Of a stretch of 64,000 bases of DNA, positions 14,661 to 25,250 are shown one piece after another. The notes beneath the pieces are model-generated. The model was not told the origin of the DNA. It did not search any database and saw only the letters and a list, made by a program, of their open reading frames with translations. The position numbers and the translations under genes were made by a program. Origin of the DNA: Dromiciops gliroides (taxonomy: Eukaryota > Chordata > Mammalia > Microbiotheria > Microbiotheriidae); the NCBI RefSeq assembly GCF_019393635.1, contig NC_057861.1, positions 77,445,327 through 77,509,326 of the forward strand, in the 5' to 3' direction. How positions within the stretch are numbered: the stretch's first letter is position 1; each line of letters opens with the position of its first letter.

Positions 14661-17567
14661 CTAGAGAGAGAGCCAAGGGAATTGGAATAAATTCTGGCAC
14701 TTGGTGTGATCTGGCCCAGCCCTAGCTGGAGGACAGTCTTCTTACCCTCCTCCCCCTTAAATTCTCCATATGGCAGACCTCCTCTCCCTCCTCCCCTCAG
14801 CTTGTCACTCCACTCCCAGGCTTCCCCAACAGTTGTCCTAACCTTGTGGAAGCATCGGTTGGAGGAGAGGTTGTGCCGGATAGAATCCTTCCACCCTTCA
14901 TAGTCATCTTTGAAGAAGGGGAACAGGGCTTGAACCTGGTGAATGATCTGAAACCAGATCCAGAGGCATGGGGTGAGAGCTCTGGGACCCAATCTGGGCC
15001 TCAGAGGGAGACATGGCCCCTTACCTCAGAGAGCTTCTAGTCTAAGGGAGAGAACTGAGAGTGAGATGGACTCAATGGATACATGCTAGAATGAGTTGAA
15101 TGGGAGGGATCCTTGGGGGGGAAAAATGGGAACCAGTAGGGTGTAGTAGAAAGAGTACTGGATTTGGATTCGGTGGTTTAAGACTTGGATAAGCCATTTG
15201 GTTTCTTCCTCCGTTGAATGAGTTCGGGATTGTATTTCCTTCTAGTTCTAAATCTTAAGACCAATAATAATGAGGAACTTGAGAGCTCTTGTCCAGAGGC
15301 TTTGGGAGGAGGATCTAGGGGAAATGATATCACCCAACCCCTCTAGGAACCTCCATTCTGTCCCTTATTGGGGGAGGGCCACTCAGTCCTAACTTGTGGA
15401 CACCAGAGTGTCCTCCTGTCAGTCTCCCTTTTCTTCATTCCCATTCCCTAGAATTCCTCTATTATTTTATTTATTTTTGTTTTGTTTTGTTTTGTTTTTT
15501 GGGCGGGGCAATGGGGGTTAAGTGACTTGCCCAAGGTCACACAGCTAGTGTCAAGTGTCTGAACTCAGGTACTCCTGAATCCAGGGCCGGTGCTCTATCC
15601 ACTGCACCACCTAGCTGCCCCCAAATTCCTCTATTATTGATTCACCTTGGGATGATCAGTTATTAGTCTCTATCTCCATCTACAGGGACTGTGGACAAAA
15701 TCCAGAATTATCCTAAAACTTAATTTCAAATTACACAGCCACCAAAAGAATACAGTTATCCAAAATGCACACAATTCACTAGAAGTGTGGAATAGTCAGA
15801 GATAATCTTCAATCCAGCTCCTGAGGACACCCTGAGCATAGGGGGGCTGGTAAACAAATACCAGGGACTAAGTGACACAACACAGGGCCAGGGGATGTGT
15901 CTAAGGCTGGAAAGGGAGTGACAGATCAGCCAGGGGTGGAGGATGAAAGAGCTGTCTGTCATGTCTAAAAGGGGCTCTCTAGAGAAAGACACTCAGCTTT
16001 TTCGGCTGCTTGGTCCCAGAGGTTAAAACCAAGACCCACAAGGGTAAAGCAGCAGACACTGAGATTCAATGTGAAGGAAAACTTGCTAAAAGCTCTTCAT
16101 AGGGGGGGGGGGTGCATTGAGGTTGTAAAATCACTTGGCCTGGATGCCGTAGAAAGGAATCCTAACCAAGTATATGTTGGCCTGATGTCCAGAGGTTCCT
16201 TCTGGCTCTTAAAATTGTGTGCTTGGGGGAGTAGGGAGTCTGGGGAGTGAGCCTGGGGATGGAGGTAAAGGAAAGAATTGGGGAGTTGGGGTCACAGCCG
16301 AACAGAACAGCTAGGGAAGTTGAGTTAAGCTCAGGGAATCAATGTATCTTACAAAGTAGAGAAGGCCTAAGAAACTATCTGATGCCAAATATCTGGGAGT
16401 GAGGTCTTGGTGGAAGGGTTGTCTGGGTAGATCTGAGGACAGGAGCAGAGCGGAGGTAAGCATGGTGTTTGGGGAGGGAAGGGCTGGGGAGTGTGTGGAA
16501 AGGGTAGGTCTGTCAGCCACAATCAGGGATAGGTTTGGGGGAGGGGAAGCTCTTAAGTTTTTCAGAGTTTGGGGAGCGAGGTGGGGAAAACTGCATATGG
16601 AGTTTTCAGTATCCTGGGGCAATTCTGGAAGTAAGAGGTCTAGGGAAAATTAAGGAGAACGATGTCTAGAGTTGGTTGAGTCTAGGAATAGGAAGGTCTA
16701 GGAAGTGAGGCTAAGCATTGGGTATCCAAAGTTAGGGGATAGAAAGTGGGAGCTTGGGAATTAGAGGAGTTGGGGAATGAGTCTCAAGGCAGAGGATAAA
16801 TGATAGGGAGTAGGCAAATCTGGGGAGGGGGTAAGGACAGCAAAGTTGGATGGCCTGGGAAATGGAGTCAGGCTCATGGAATGGGCCAGGAGTCAGAGAA
16901 GGGGAAGGAAGGCCTATGGGCCCACACAGGGAAGTCGGAGAGTAAGGAAATAATGGGGGGATTAAGGTTAAGGTTGAACTGAAGATTTTGAGATAGAGCT
17001 AAATGGAGAATGTCCAGGCTAGGCAGGGATGAGGCTCTCAAGGAGTGGGCCAGGGTTAATCAGGAGAGAAGAGGGGAGGGGAAAGATCAGTTGGCATGAA
17101 GGGTCTGGGTCTGAGGATACAGAAAAAGGAGGAAAGGACTATGTACTCAGATTTAGGTAGTTAGGAGCCAAGGGAAGAGTGGGGAGCCCAGGCAGGGGGG
17201 CATTCAGAGTAGGAGAGATATTAGGTCAGGGAAGGACGGAAGGGTCTTAGAATGGTCACAGCTGATGAGAGCGAAGGAATAAAGGATAAAGAAGGGGGCA
17301 GGAAGGGCTTATTTGGAGAAAGGAAGGGGGGTCTTTACCTCTGCCTCTCACCTGGGCCAGTTTGAGCCTCCGGTCCGGGGCAGCCTGGATCACCAGGGCT
17401 ATCATGGCCAGGTAGGTGTAGGGAGGCTTGTCATGCCGAAGGTATTTCTTCTTCCTTTTCTTCTTGGGGGGCTCAGGCTCCGGTTCTGGCTCCGGCCCTG
17501 GCTGTGGGGGGCCAGGGCTTGAGCCCCCTCGGGGCATGGTAGAAGGAAAGGACCCAGCACTGGGCAT
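13752..17567 (-). CDS. FOXH1: FOXH1, forkhead activin signal transducer (gene span, 3 exons)
   Basis: FOXH1 (FAST) is a nuclear forkhead factor that recruits SMAD2/3-SMAD4 to Nodal/Activin response elements, as in mesendoderm and left-right patterning. Three exons give 409 codons, against 365 in human. The forkhead domain (residues about 42-125) reads [20 protein letters not shown], then the recognition helix [17 protein letters not shown], then KGNFWAVD. C-terminal SMAD-binding elements are present: the FoxH1 motif [17 protein letters not shown] (residues about 315-331) and the SIM core PPNKSIYD (about 374). A Ser run (about 199-207) and three WPL repeats lie between. All exons are open with consensus splice sites. 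It converges on KIFC2, as in other mammals. Confidence 0.96.
14843..14947 (-). CDS. FOXH1: FOXH1 exon 2 (forkhead helix 3)
   Basis: Acceptor tggtttcag, donor gttagg; exactly 35 codons. [35 protein letters not shown] is nearly identical to human, including the DNA-recognition helix. Confidence 0.96.
15128..15262 (+). repeat. MIR fragment
   Basis: 'gtagtagaaagagtactgg', 'aagccatttggtttcttcc' and 'tccttctagttctaaatcttaaga' mark a diverged sense MIR in FOXH1 intron 1. Confidence 0.65.
15466..15622 (-). repeat. CORE-SINE, antisense
   Basis: Flanked by aattcctctattatt at 15452-15466 and 15624-15638. Lacks the middle 'gaggccggatt' block, so it is an internally shortened copy. Confidence 0.9.
17352..17567 (-). 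CDS. FOXH1: FOXH1 exon 1
   Basis: Seventy-two codons from the chosen ATG at 17567 to the donor gtgaga. [10 protein letters not shown] leads into a Pro-Glu repeat and a basic KKKRKKK stretch (likely nuclear localisation) before [11 protein letters not shown]. Another ATG at 17537 gives a leader closer to the human length. The frame is also open upstream to an ATG at 17738, which would add 57 residues. The start is therefore the least certain part. Confidence 0.9.
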
Positions 17568-18140
17568 GGAGTTCCTTAGGCAGTGTTGATCTAGGAAATT
17601 GGGACCTAGTACTGGGAGTTGAGGCCTGGGTGTATGGCAGCAGGCAGGCGGGGCCCTGGGCCCTTTATCATTCGGATGGAGGGGGGAGGGGGAGAGGGAA
17701 GGGAGGAGGGAGTCTAGGGTGGGGGAGGGGGCAGCCACAATTAGCAGGTTTCTGTTAATCTCAGGAAAAGAGAGGGTTGGGGGAGGGGGCAGAACTCCTA
17801 CCCAGGGAATAGGGGTGATGAGAGCCTAAAGGCTGGGGGGAAAGCGGAGGGCTAGCCTTGTACCCCAGTACAATTAGACCATAGCACCACCCCCCCACTC
17901 CAAGTTGTCTCCACCCAGGCACTCCCCAGACCTTGCCCTCCCCCCATCTGAGGTCCTTTGCCGTCCCCTTAGGGCCTGACTCTGGATTGATTAGTTGAAT
18001 TTAATCGCTTTTCTATCTAGAAGAAGCTTCCAGTCCGTCCGTGCCCTGCCCCCAAACTTTACTAGACTCCCCACAGAAATAGGGCTATTATTACTCTTCC
18101 TGGGATTTGAGGCTGTCCCACAACTTTCCCCTTCTAATAA
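17568..18140 (-). promoter_or_regulatory. FOXH1: FOXH1 5' flank
   Basis: Immediate upstream region in the gene's direction, rich in G on the plus strand. I find no TATA box or confident factor site. Promoter function is inferred from position only. Confidence 0.3.
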
Positions 18141-18149
18141 TTTTAAAGG

Positions 18150-18820
18150 ACCCTTCTAGCTCTAAATCAATTAATAAGCATTTATTAAGTTCCTACTATG
18201 TGGCCCCCAGCACTGTGATAGGCACTGGATATACAAAACACAAAAACCAAAGAAGCTCCTGCCCTCAGGGAGCTTATCTTCTATCTGGGGAAACCACTGT
18301 AAAGGACTAAGTAGTTTATAATATACACAAAGCAAATAGAATTGTGGCAGTGGTGGGGATTAGGAAAACTCACCTAAGGGAGGTGGCCCTTGAGTCAAGT
18401 TTTGTTGGAGGCTTGGGTTTCCTGAACGCCAAAGTGAGGAAAGAATCCATTTCTTTGGCTGACTGTTTGTACCAAGGCAGTACAATCAATAAACATTTTT
18501 TAAGCACCTACTATGTGCCTATTTAGCAAGCCAAGTGCTAAAGGTGGGGGATCCAGAGGAAGGCAAAAGAAAATCCCTTCCCTCAGGGGACAGAATGTTA
18601 TATGAGTCTGAGCACACCAAGGGGCCAGTTTGTTGAGAGTGTCAAGTACGTGTGTTGGATTAATTCTTAATAAATTGGGGAAAATAGACCGGAGTCAGTT
18701 TGAAAAAAGGCTTTAAATGCTGTTGGATTTTCTATTTTATTACCTAGAGGTAATAGGAAGCCACTGAAGCTTCTTGAGTAGGAGAGTGACATGATCAAAC
18801 TTGTACACTAACGATCTCAC
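18150..18820 (+). repeat. Old unclassified repeat, two adjacent partial copies
   Basis: 'caattaataagcatttatta' with 'cctactatgtggcccccag' starts one copy, and 'caatcaataaacatttttta' with 'cacctactatgtgcct' starts another near 18486. The second continues into 'aggaagccactgaagcttcttgag' and 'agagtgacatgatcaaactt'. Confidence 0.55.
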
Positions 18821-18824
18821 GGGA

Positions 18825-18990
18825 TCATAGATTTAGATCTGGAAGGGACCCTAGAAGTCATCTAGTCCAATCCCCTCATTTTAGAACAAAGACCCAGAGA
18901 GGTTAAGAGATTTGTGCAATGTCACACAGATAATAAGAGACTTGAGTCAGGTCCTCTAACTCAAAAGTCTGCTGTATCACACTGTCTCCT
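18825..18990 (-). repeat. MIR (antisense)
   Basis: 'gggaccctagaagtcatctagtccaatcccctcatttta', then 'agagaggttaagaga' and 'caggtcctctaactc'. Confidence 0.75.
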
Positions 18991-19139
18991 TTATAGATCA
19001 CATCGCTATCCTTACGATATAAAAGAAAATATTAAGATTTCTATAAGGCTTCCATCCATATCATCATTTCCCATAGGATGCCTTCTTCCTGGGCTTTCAG
19101 AGAAGGAATTGATGTAGTCTACTCAGTGGTTGGTTGGTA

Positions 19140-19450
19140 AAGGCTTCAGGAAAAGGGTCTTAAAAGATGGGTAGAATTTGAGAGAAGGAAGAAAGCCAAG
19201 GGAAAGAGGAAGTAGAAGGGAGCAAGCATTTTTAAAAGCACCTACTATGTGCAAGGAACTGTGCTAAGTGATTTACAATATTATCTTATTTAAGTGGGAG
19301 GATGTGGGTGGAGACCTTCTAGGGATCTTAGGTATCTGAGCCAGAAGAAAGAAGCCTTCCGGATCTAGGTCAATCCACTTACTTTACATGTGAGGAAACT
19401 CAGGTCCCATGAGGGGAAGAAGCTTTCTCAAGGTCATAAAGGACTTCTTC
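19140..19450. repeat. Mixed old repeat and MIR fragments
   Basis: 'aagcacctactatgtgcaagg' with 'ctgtgctaagtgatttacaa' (about 19225-19290), followed by an antisense MIR piece 'catgtgaggaaactcagg' (about 19360-19450). Boundaries are approximate. Confidence 0.45.
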
Positions 19451-19734
19451 AATTAAGTGCTTTTATTTCAAATTTGGGGCAGATAACCATCTCACTTCTT
19501 CAAGAATACCTGCAGTGACAAGAAATGGACAAATACTCATCATTTCTGTGTGGTAAAATGGAAAAGGGTCTGGTCATTTGAGAGAAGAGAAATCTGATTC
19601 TAACTCCTGCCTGACCATGCTCAACATGTACAGTAGGGATAAAAATACCTGTACTATGAACCTGTCAACATTTTTAAAAATAATTTTTAAAAAAATCTTT
19701 AGGCTGTTTAAATCACTCTAATTTCCCCTATCTA

Positions 19735-19978
19735 CTTGGGCAGCTAGTTGATGCAGTGGATAAGATGACAGAACAGGAGTCAGGAACATTTGAGTTCAAA
19801 TCTGCCCTCAAATACTAGCTGTGCAACTCATGGCAAATAATTTAACCTTATTTGCCTCAGTTTCCTTATCTGTAAAATGAGCTGGAGAAGGAAATAGCAA
19901 ACCCCTCCAATATCTTTACTAAGAAAATCCCAAATGAAGTCATGAAGAGCCTGGCAAGAATGGACAAAACAAACATTT
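19735..19978 (+). repeat. MAR1-like SINE with BovB/RTE-like tail
   Basis: Sense copy: 'ggcagctagttgatgcagtg', CORE, 'gagctggagaaggaaatagcaaa', 'cccaaatgaagtcatgaagagc'. Confidence 0.82.
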
Positions 19979-20052
19979 GACACTTACTAGCTATGTGACC
20001 CTGGGCAAGTCACTTAACCTTCATTGCCCTGCCAAAAAAGAAAAAAAAAAGA
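19976..20052 (+). repeat. CORE-SINE 3' half
   Basis: Begins abruptly at 'ttgacacttactagctatg' and ends in an A/G-interrupted poly(A). It abuts the previous SINE's tail, so it is a 5'-truncated insertion there. Confidence 0.75.
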
Positions 20053-20301
20053 CCGTATTTAAAACAAACATTTGCCGGATAACCCTCCCCTTCCCCTTCA
20101 GAGAGAGCAATCCCATGGAACAAATGTTTTCTTTTGTTTTTAAAGACAAATAAAAGAAGGAAAACAAAGAGGGGAAAAATCAGTATAACTGACCAATGCA
20201 TCCAAAAAATGTCTGAAAATATGTACAATGTAGACTTGTAGACCTCCCACCTCAACAAAAGGGCCAGGAGTATCTTCTCAAATTCTTTCTTTCTTTCTTT
20301 C

Positions 20302-20442
20302 TTTTGTTTTGCTGGGCAATTGGGGTTAAATGACTTGCCCAGAGTCACACAGCTAGTGTCAAGTGTCTGAGGCTAGATTTGAACTCAGGTCCTCCTGAAT
20401 CCAAGGCTGGTGCTTTATCTACTGCACCACCTAGCTGTCCCC
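20302..20442 (-). repeat. CORE-SINE, antisense
   Basis: Inserted in the older L1 3'UTR. The core lacks 'taag' before tgtc (agctagtgtcaag), a change shared with a few other copies. Confidence 0.88.
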
Positions 20443-21619
20443 ATTTCTTTTTTTTAAAGACTTGCTTCTTCATTGATTTTGTAGAATTCTTTTTTGGTGA
20501 TTCTTTCAATTTACAATGGTACAATTATTGGGTTTTGTTTTCTGACTTTAATTACTTCACTCCATGTAGATCTTTCCATGCTTCTCTATATTCATCACCT
20601 TCTTCTTTTCCTACAAAACAATAATAATCAATTGCCATCATGTGTCATAATCTGTTTAACCATTCCCTTAAACTGTGTATCTACTTAGCTTCCAATTCTT
20701 TGCTCTCACAAAAATTGCTTCTATTTTGGTGTTTATGGGGACTTCTTAACAGTGGCCTTGTTGGGATGTAAGCCTAGCAGTGGAATCTCTAGATTAAAGG
20801 ATAGAGACATTTTAGTCACCCTATTTGCATAGTTCCAAATTTGCTTTGCAAAATGTTTGTACTGATTCACAGCTCCAACAACTATGTACTAGCGTGCCTA
20901 TCTTCCCACAACCCCTACAATATCAACTATTCCCATCATTTGTCAATTTTGCCCAATTTGCAGGGTATGAAGTGAAACTTCAGGGTTGTTTTAATTTGTA
21001 TTTCTTTTGTTATTAATGATTTGGATCATTCTTTAATATGATTATTAATAGTTTGAAATTCATATTTTGAGAACTTTTTGTTCATATCCTTTGACCATTT
21101 ATCTATTGAGGAATGACCTTTGGTCATAAATTTCTGTTTACTTTGATAACAAACTCTGACCAGAGAAATTTGATAGAAAAAAAAATTTCCTATTTGACCA
21201 CTTCCCTTCTTATCCTAGGATTATTAATTTTATTTCTACAGAAGCTTTTCAATTTCATATAATCAGTTATCTATTATTGTATCTTCTGTAATTGCTTCTA
21301 TCCCTGGTTTGGTCAAGAATACATATTCTACCCCTAGCTGTGAGAGGGACAGAATCTGTTTCTCTTCTAATGTTTTGGTAGTATGATATTTAATATTTAA
21401 GTCATATATCTACTTAAAATGTATGGTGGGATATGGCATAAAGTGTTTAGGACTAATTTCTTCCAGACTTCCAGACTACTTTTCAGTTTTTCCAGAAGTT
21501 TTTATCAAACAGGAGGTTTTTTCCTAGTAATTTGCATTTTCTGGTTCTGTATAATTTGAGTTCCATTGCTTCTGATTCTCTCTTGTCTAATCTGTTCTAT
21601 TGATCTAGCTCTCTGGTTT

Positions 21620-21674
21620 GTTTTTGTTTTTGTTTTTGTTTTTGTTCTATCCACTGCACCACCTAGCTGCCCCT
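21620..21674 (-). repeat. Very short 5'-end-only CORE-SINE scrap
   Basis: Only 'ttctatccactgcaccacctagctgcccc' of the SINE head remains, next to a (TTTTTG)n tract. It is nevertheless flanked by ctagctctctg on both sides (21604-21614 and 21674-21684), so it is a true insertion. Confidence 0.75.
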
Positions 21675-21738
21675 AGCTCTCTGTTTTTTAACCAGTACTA
21701 GATGGTTTTGATAATTGCTGCTTTATAATATAGTTTGA

Positions 21739-21866
21739 GGATAGAGCACCGGCTCTGGAGTCAGGAGGACCTGAGTTCAAATCCAGCCTCAGACACTTGA
21801 TACTAGCTGTGTGACCCTGAGCAAGTCACTTAACCCCAAATGTCTCACCAAAAAAAAAAAAAAAGA
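21739..21866 (+). repeat. CORE-SINE, 5'-truncated
   Basis: Starts inside the A box (ggatagagcacc) and ends in poly(A). Flanked by ataatatagtttgag (21724-21738 and about 21868-21882). Confidence 0.88.
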
Positions 21867-22199
21867 ATAATATAGTTTGAGGTCTGGAAGTGCTACCTCT
21901 TTTCATTTCCCTAAGTGAATTTTGTTGTTTTATTGAGTTCTATAAAGTTATACCTAGCATTAAAAAATATAAATTAACTTTGATAGTACTATCACTTCTA
22001 TGATATTGGCACAATCTGGCCATCAACAATTAATATTCCTCCAACTATTTAAATTGTTCTTTATTTCTTTCTCCTACTCTTCCTCTTCCTCCACCTCCTT
22101 TTTGGTGTCAGAAATGCAATTATTTTAAAATATTTTATTTTTCCCCCAATTACATATAAAAACAATTTTCAACATTCTTTTTTATTATTATTATTATTT

Positions 22200-22588
22200 T
22201 AAAGTCCAGGAGAACATCACACACTATCAACAACATTGTGTGATGATCAACTACAATTGACTTAGTTCTCAGAAATACAATGATCTAAGACAAGTTCAAA
22301 AGGCTCATGATGGAAAATGTTATCCACATCCAGAGAAAGAACTGATGGCGTCTGAATACAGATCAGAGAATACTATTTTTACTTTGGGGTTTTTTTTGTG
22401 ACTTTTTCCCTTTTGTTCTGTTTCTTCTTTTACAAGACAACTAATATGGATATATGTTTTACATGATTGCATATATATAATCTATATCGAATTGCTTAAC
22501 ATCTTAGGGAAGGGGGAGGGTTGGGAGAAATAAATGTTAAAAATTGTCTTTATGTGTAATTGGGGAAAAAATGTTAACTACTAAAAAA
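22200..22588 (+). repeat. L1 3'UTR fragment, sense, nested in antisense L1
   Basis: 'agaacatcacacactatcaa', 'gctcatgatggaaaatgtta', 'acatccagagaaagaactgatgg', then 'tgtgtaattggggaaaaaatg'. It lies head-on to the antisense 3'UTR copy flanking it, giving an inverted L1 pair. Confidence 0.75.
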
Positions 22589-23010
22589 AATTGAGCAAAT
22601 TTTCTTCTCCCTCCCTCCCCTCCCCCATCATTAAGAAGACAAGCAATTTAATATGGGTAATACATGTAGAGTCATGCAAAAGCTATTTCCATATTAGTCA
22701 TGTTGCGAAAGAAAACAGACAAAAAAAGAAAAGAAAGAAAAAAAACAAGGAAATAAAGACGGTAAAAAAGATATGCTTCAATCTACATTTGGACTCTTAT
22801 CAGTTCTTTCTCTGGATGTGGATAGCATTTTCCATCATGAGCTTTTCAGCATAGTTGATCATTATACAATGTTGCTGTTACTGTATACAATGTTCTCCTG
22901 GTTCTGCTCACTTCACTTTACATAAGTTCATGTAATTCTTTTCAGGTCTTTCTGAATTCATCCTGCTTGTCATTTCTTAAAGCACAATAAATATTTTATC
23001 ACCATCATAT

Positions 23011-23435
23011 TGTGGAGTTCTCTAGCATCAGGAACATTATGACAGCATTAGAAAGATCAATGACAATTCAGAAACCCCTGCCACTTTGGCTTGCAGAAAA
23101 TTAGGGAAAAGTTAAGTAGGGGAGATTTATGATCTAATATCCAATTTTAAATCTCACAGTTTGGCGACCCCGAAGGGACCTTAAGGACCCTCCCACCCTC
23201 CCTAGTTTGGCCATAAGCCGGCTAATTCGGTGGATTTTCCAAATACCCCCCCCCACGGACTTTGCCTCATTTGCCTATTCCTATCCTTCTAATCAACATC
23301 ACCTTGTGACTATATACAATAAAGGCTCTATCTAGAAAACCAGAAGCTTCTTCCATTTACTAGTCTGGGAGATAAATTAAGGGAAAAGTTAAGTAGGGGA
23401 GATTTATGATCTAATATCCAATTTTAAATCTCACA
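23011..23435 (+). mobile_element. Very small class I endogenous retrovirus remnant
   Basis: Starts TG and ends CA, flanked by 4-bp ATAT (23007-23010, 23436-23439), inside an L1. Parts visible: an LTR-derived piece ending at 23158; a primer-binding-site-like TGGCGACCCCGAAGGGAC (about 23162-23179, tRNA-Arg-like, inferred); a short leader; then an LTR end with AATAAAGG near 23320. About 57 bp before the CA end are repeated almost identically at both places. It is a broken fossil far shorter than any provirus and carries no coding sequence. Confidence 0.7.
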
Positions 23436-23689
23436 ATATGCTACAGTTTAGTTATTCCCCAACTAATGGGCATTTCTTTCATTTCCAATTCTTAGCCACC
23501 ACAAAAAGAGCTGCTACAAATATTTTTGTACAAATAGGTCTTTTTCTCTTTTGGGGGATGTCTTTGGGATATAAACCTAGCAATGGTATTGCTGGATCAA
23601 AGGGTATGCACAGTCCCATAACCCTTTGGGCATAGTTCAAAATGCTCTCCATAATGGTTGGATCTTTTCACAACTCCAACAGTGGATTA

Positions 23690-24270
23690 GTGAAATAATA
23701 TAAATGGAAAATAGAAGAGGGCCCAGGACACAGCCCCATGGGACATCCACAGTTAGTAGGCATGACTTGGATGAAAATCCAGCAAAGGAGAACCAGGAGA
23801 GTAGTGTCCCAAAACTCTAGAGAGAAGAGAGTATCAAGCAGAAGAGAGCGATCAATAGTGTTAAAGGCTACAGAGAGGTCAAGGAGAATGAGGATTGAGA
23901 AAAGGCCATTTGATTTGGCAATTAATAAATCATTACTAACTTTGGAGAGAGCCTTTGCTGATCAATTATGAGGTTGGAAGCCAAACTATAGAGTGAAGAG
24001 AGTGAGAGGAAAGAAAATGGTGACACCTATTGTAGATGAACTTCTAAAGGATTATAGCCATAAAATAAAAAAGAGAAATGAAATGAAAACTAGCAAAGAT
24101 AGATGGATCAAATGAGAGTTTTTTGAGAATTGGGGAGACATGGGCATATTTGTAGGCAGTAGGTAAGCAGTCAGTAGACAGAGAGATTGAAGATAAGTGA
24201 GGGAATGGGGATGTTAGAGGAGGCAATCTGCTGGAGAAGATGGGATGGAATAGGATCAATCATGCAATTT
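23690..24270 (+). repeat. Old unclassified interspersed repeat
   Basis: 'aggacacagccccatgggacatccacag', 'atgaaaatccagcaaaggag', 'gttaaaggctacagagaggtcaaggagaatgagg'. Same loose family as at 8340 and 18150. Confidence 0.5.
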
Positions 24271-24537
24271 TTTTGACCATTTCTTTCTTTTAAAAATAAT
24301 AAAAAACATTTTTATTTAAAGTTTTGAGTTCCAAATTCTCTCCCTCCTCTCCCTCCCTTAACCCCTCCCTGCAATAGTAAGCAATCAAACATGGGTTATA
24401 CATGTGCAATTCCATCACCATCATATACCATAGCTTGTTTAGTTATTCCCCAAATGATGGGCATTCCTTTGATTTCCAATTCTTAGCCACCACAAAAAGA
24501 CCTGCTATAAGCATTTTTGTACAAATAAGTCTTTTTC

Positions 24538-24704
24538 GGGGCAGCTAGATGGCGCAGTGGATAGAGCACCAGCCCTGGATTCAGGAGTACCTGAGTTCAA
24601 ATCCGACCTCAGACACTTAACATTTACCAGCTGTGTGACCCTGGGCAAGTCACTTAACCCTAATTGCCCAGCAAAAAAACCCCAAAAAACAAACAAACAA
24701 AAAA
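24538..24704 (+). repeat. CORE-SINE in L1
   Basis: Sense copy with an A/C-patterned tail; flanked by acaaataagtcttttt / acaaataggtcttttt (24521 and 24705). Confidence 0.9.
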
Positions 24705-25101
24705 ACAAATAGGTCTTTTTCTCTTTTTTGGAATGTCTTTGGAATACAAACCTAGCAGTGATATTGCTGGATCAAAGGGTATGCACAGTCCCATAGCCCT
24801 TTAGGCATAGTTCAAAATGCTCTCCAGAATGGTTAGATCTTTTCACAATTCCACCAACAGGTTTTCCCACATCCCCTCCAACATCCAATGTTTTCCTTTT
24901 TTGTTGTATTTGCCACTCTGAAAGGTGTGAGATGGTACCCCAGAGTTGTTTTACTTTTCATTTCTCTGATCAATTGTGATTTAGAGCATTTTTTCATATG
25001 ACTATAGATAGCTTTGATTTCTTTTTCTGAAAACTGCCTATTCCTATCCTGTGACCATTTATCAATTGGGGAATGACTTGTATTTTTATAAATTTGACTC
25101 A

Positions 25102-25250
25102 GGGGCAGCTAGGTGGTGCAGTGGATAGAGCACCAGCCCTGGAGTCAGGAGTACCTGAGTTCAAATCCAGCCTCAGACACTTAACACTTACTAGCTGTGT
25201 GACCCTGGGCAAGTCACTTAACCCCAATTGCCTCACTAAAAAAAAAAATA
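25102..25250 (+). repeat. CORE-SINE in L1 (clean copy)
   Basis: Nearly consensus. Perfect ataaatttgactca duplicates (25088-25101, 25251-25264). A useful reference for what an undamaged copy looks like. Confidence 0.92.

Larger units (their letters stand above)
14948..17351 (-). other. FOXH1: FOXH1 intron 1
   Basis: Contains a sense MIR fragment (15128-15262), one antisense CORE-SINE (15466-15622) and, from about 16180 to 17330, a G/A-rich stretch on the plus strand full of variants of ctggggag and aggggg. No coding frame in the stretch looks real. Confidence 0.7.
20055..22130 (-). repeat. L1 (older copy), 3' part, antisense
   Basis: 3'UTR and ORF2 C-terminal region on the minus strand: 'gcctagcagtggaatctctag', 'cagctccaacaactatg', 'atcctttgaccatttatc'. 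Two full SINEs and one SINE scrap (20302, 21620, 21739) lie within it. Divergence from the other L1 copies suggests an older insertion. Confidence 0.8.
22135..23690 (-). repeat. L1, 3' part, antisense, nested host
   Basis: 3' end at about 22135 (antisense 'ttttcccccaattacatataaaaacaa'), resuming at 22590 with the pyrimidine-rich 'ccctccctcccctccccc' and running to the ORF2 C-terminal region near 23690. Interrupted by a sense L1 fragment and a small retroviral remnant. Confidence 0.78.

Noticed and set aside
23159-23180. tRNA-complementary 18-mer
   Set aside because: Placed directly after an LTR end, so read as a retroviral primer-binding site, not a tRNA fragment gene.
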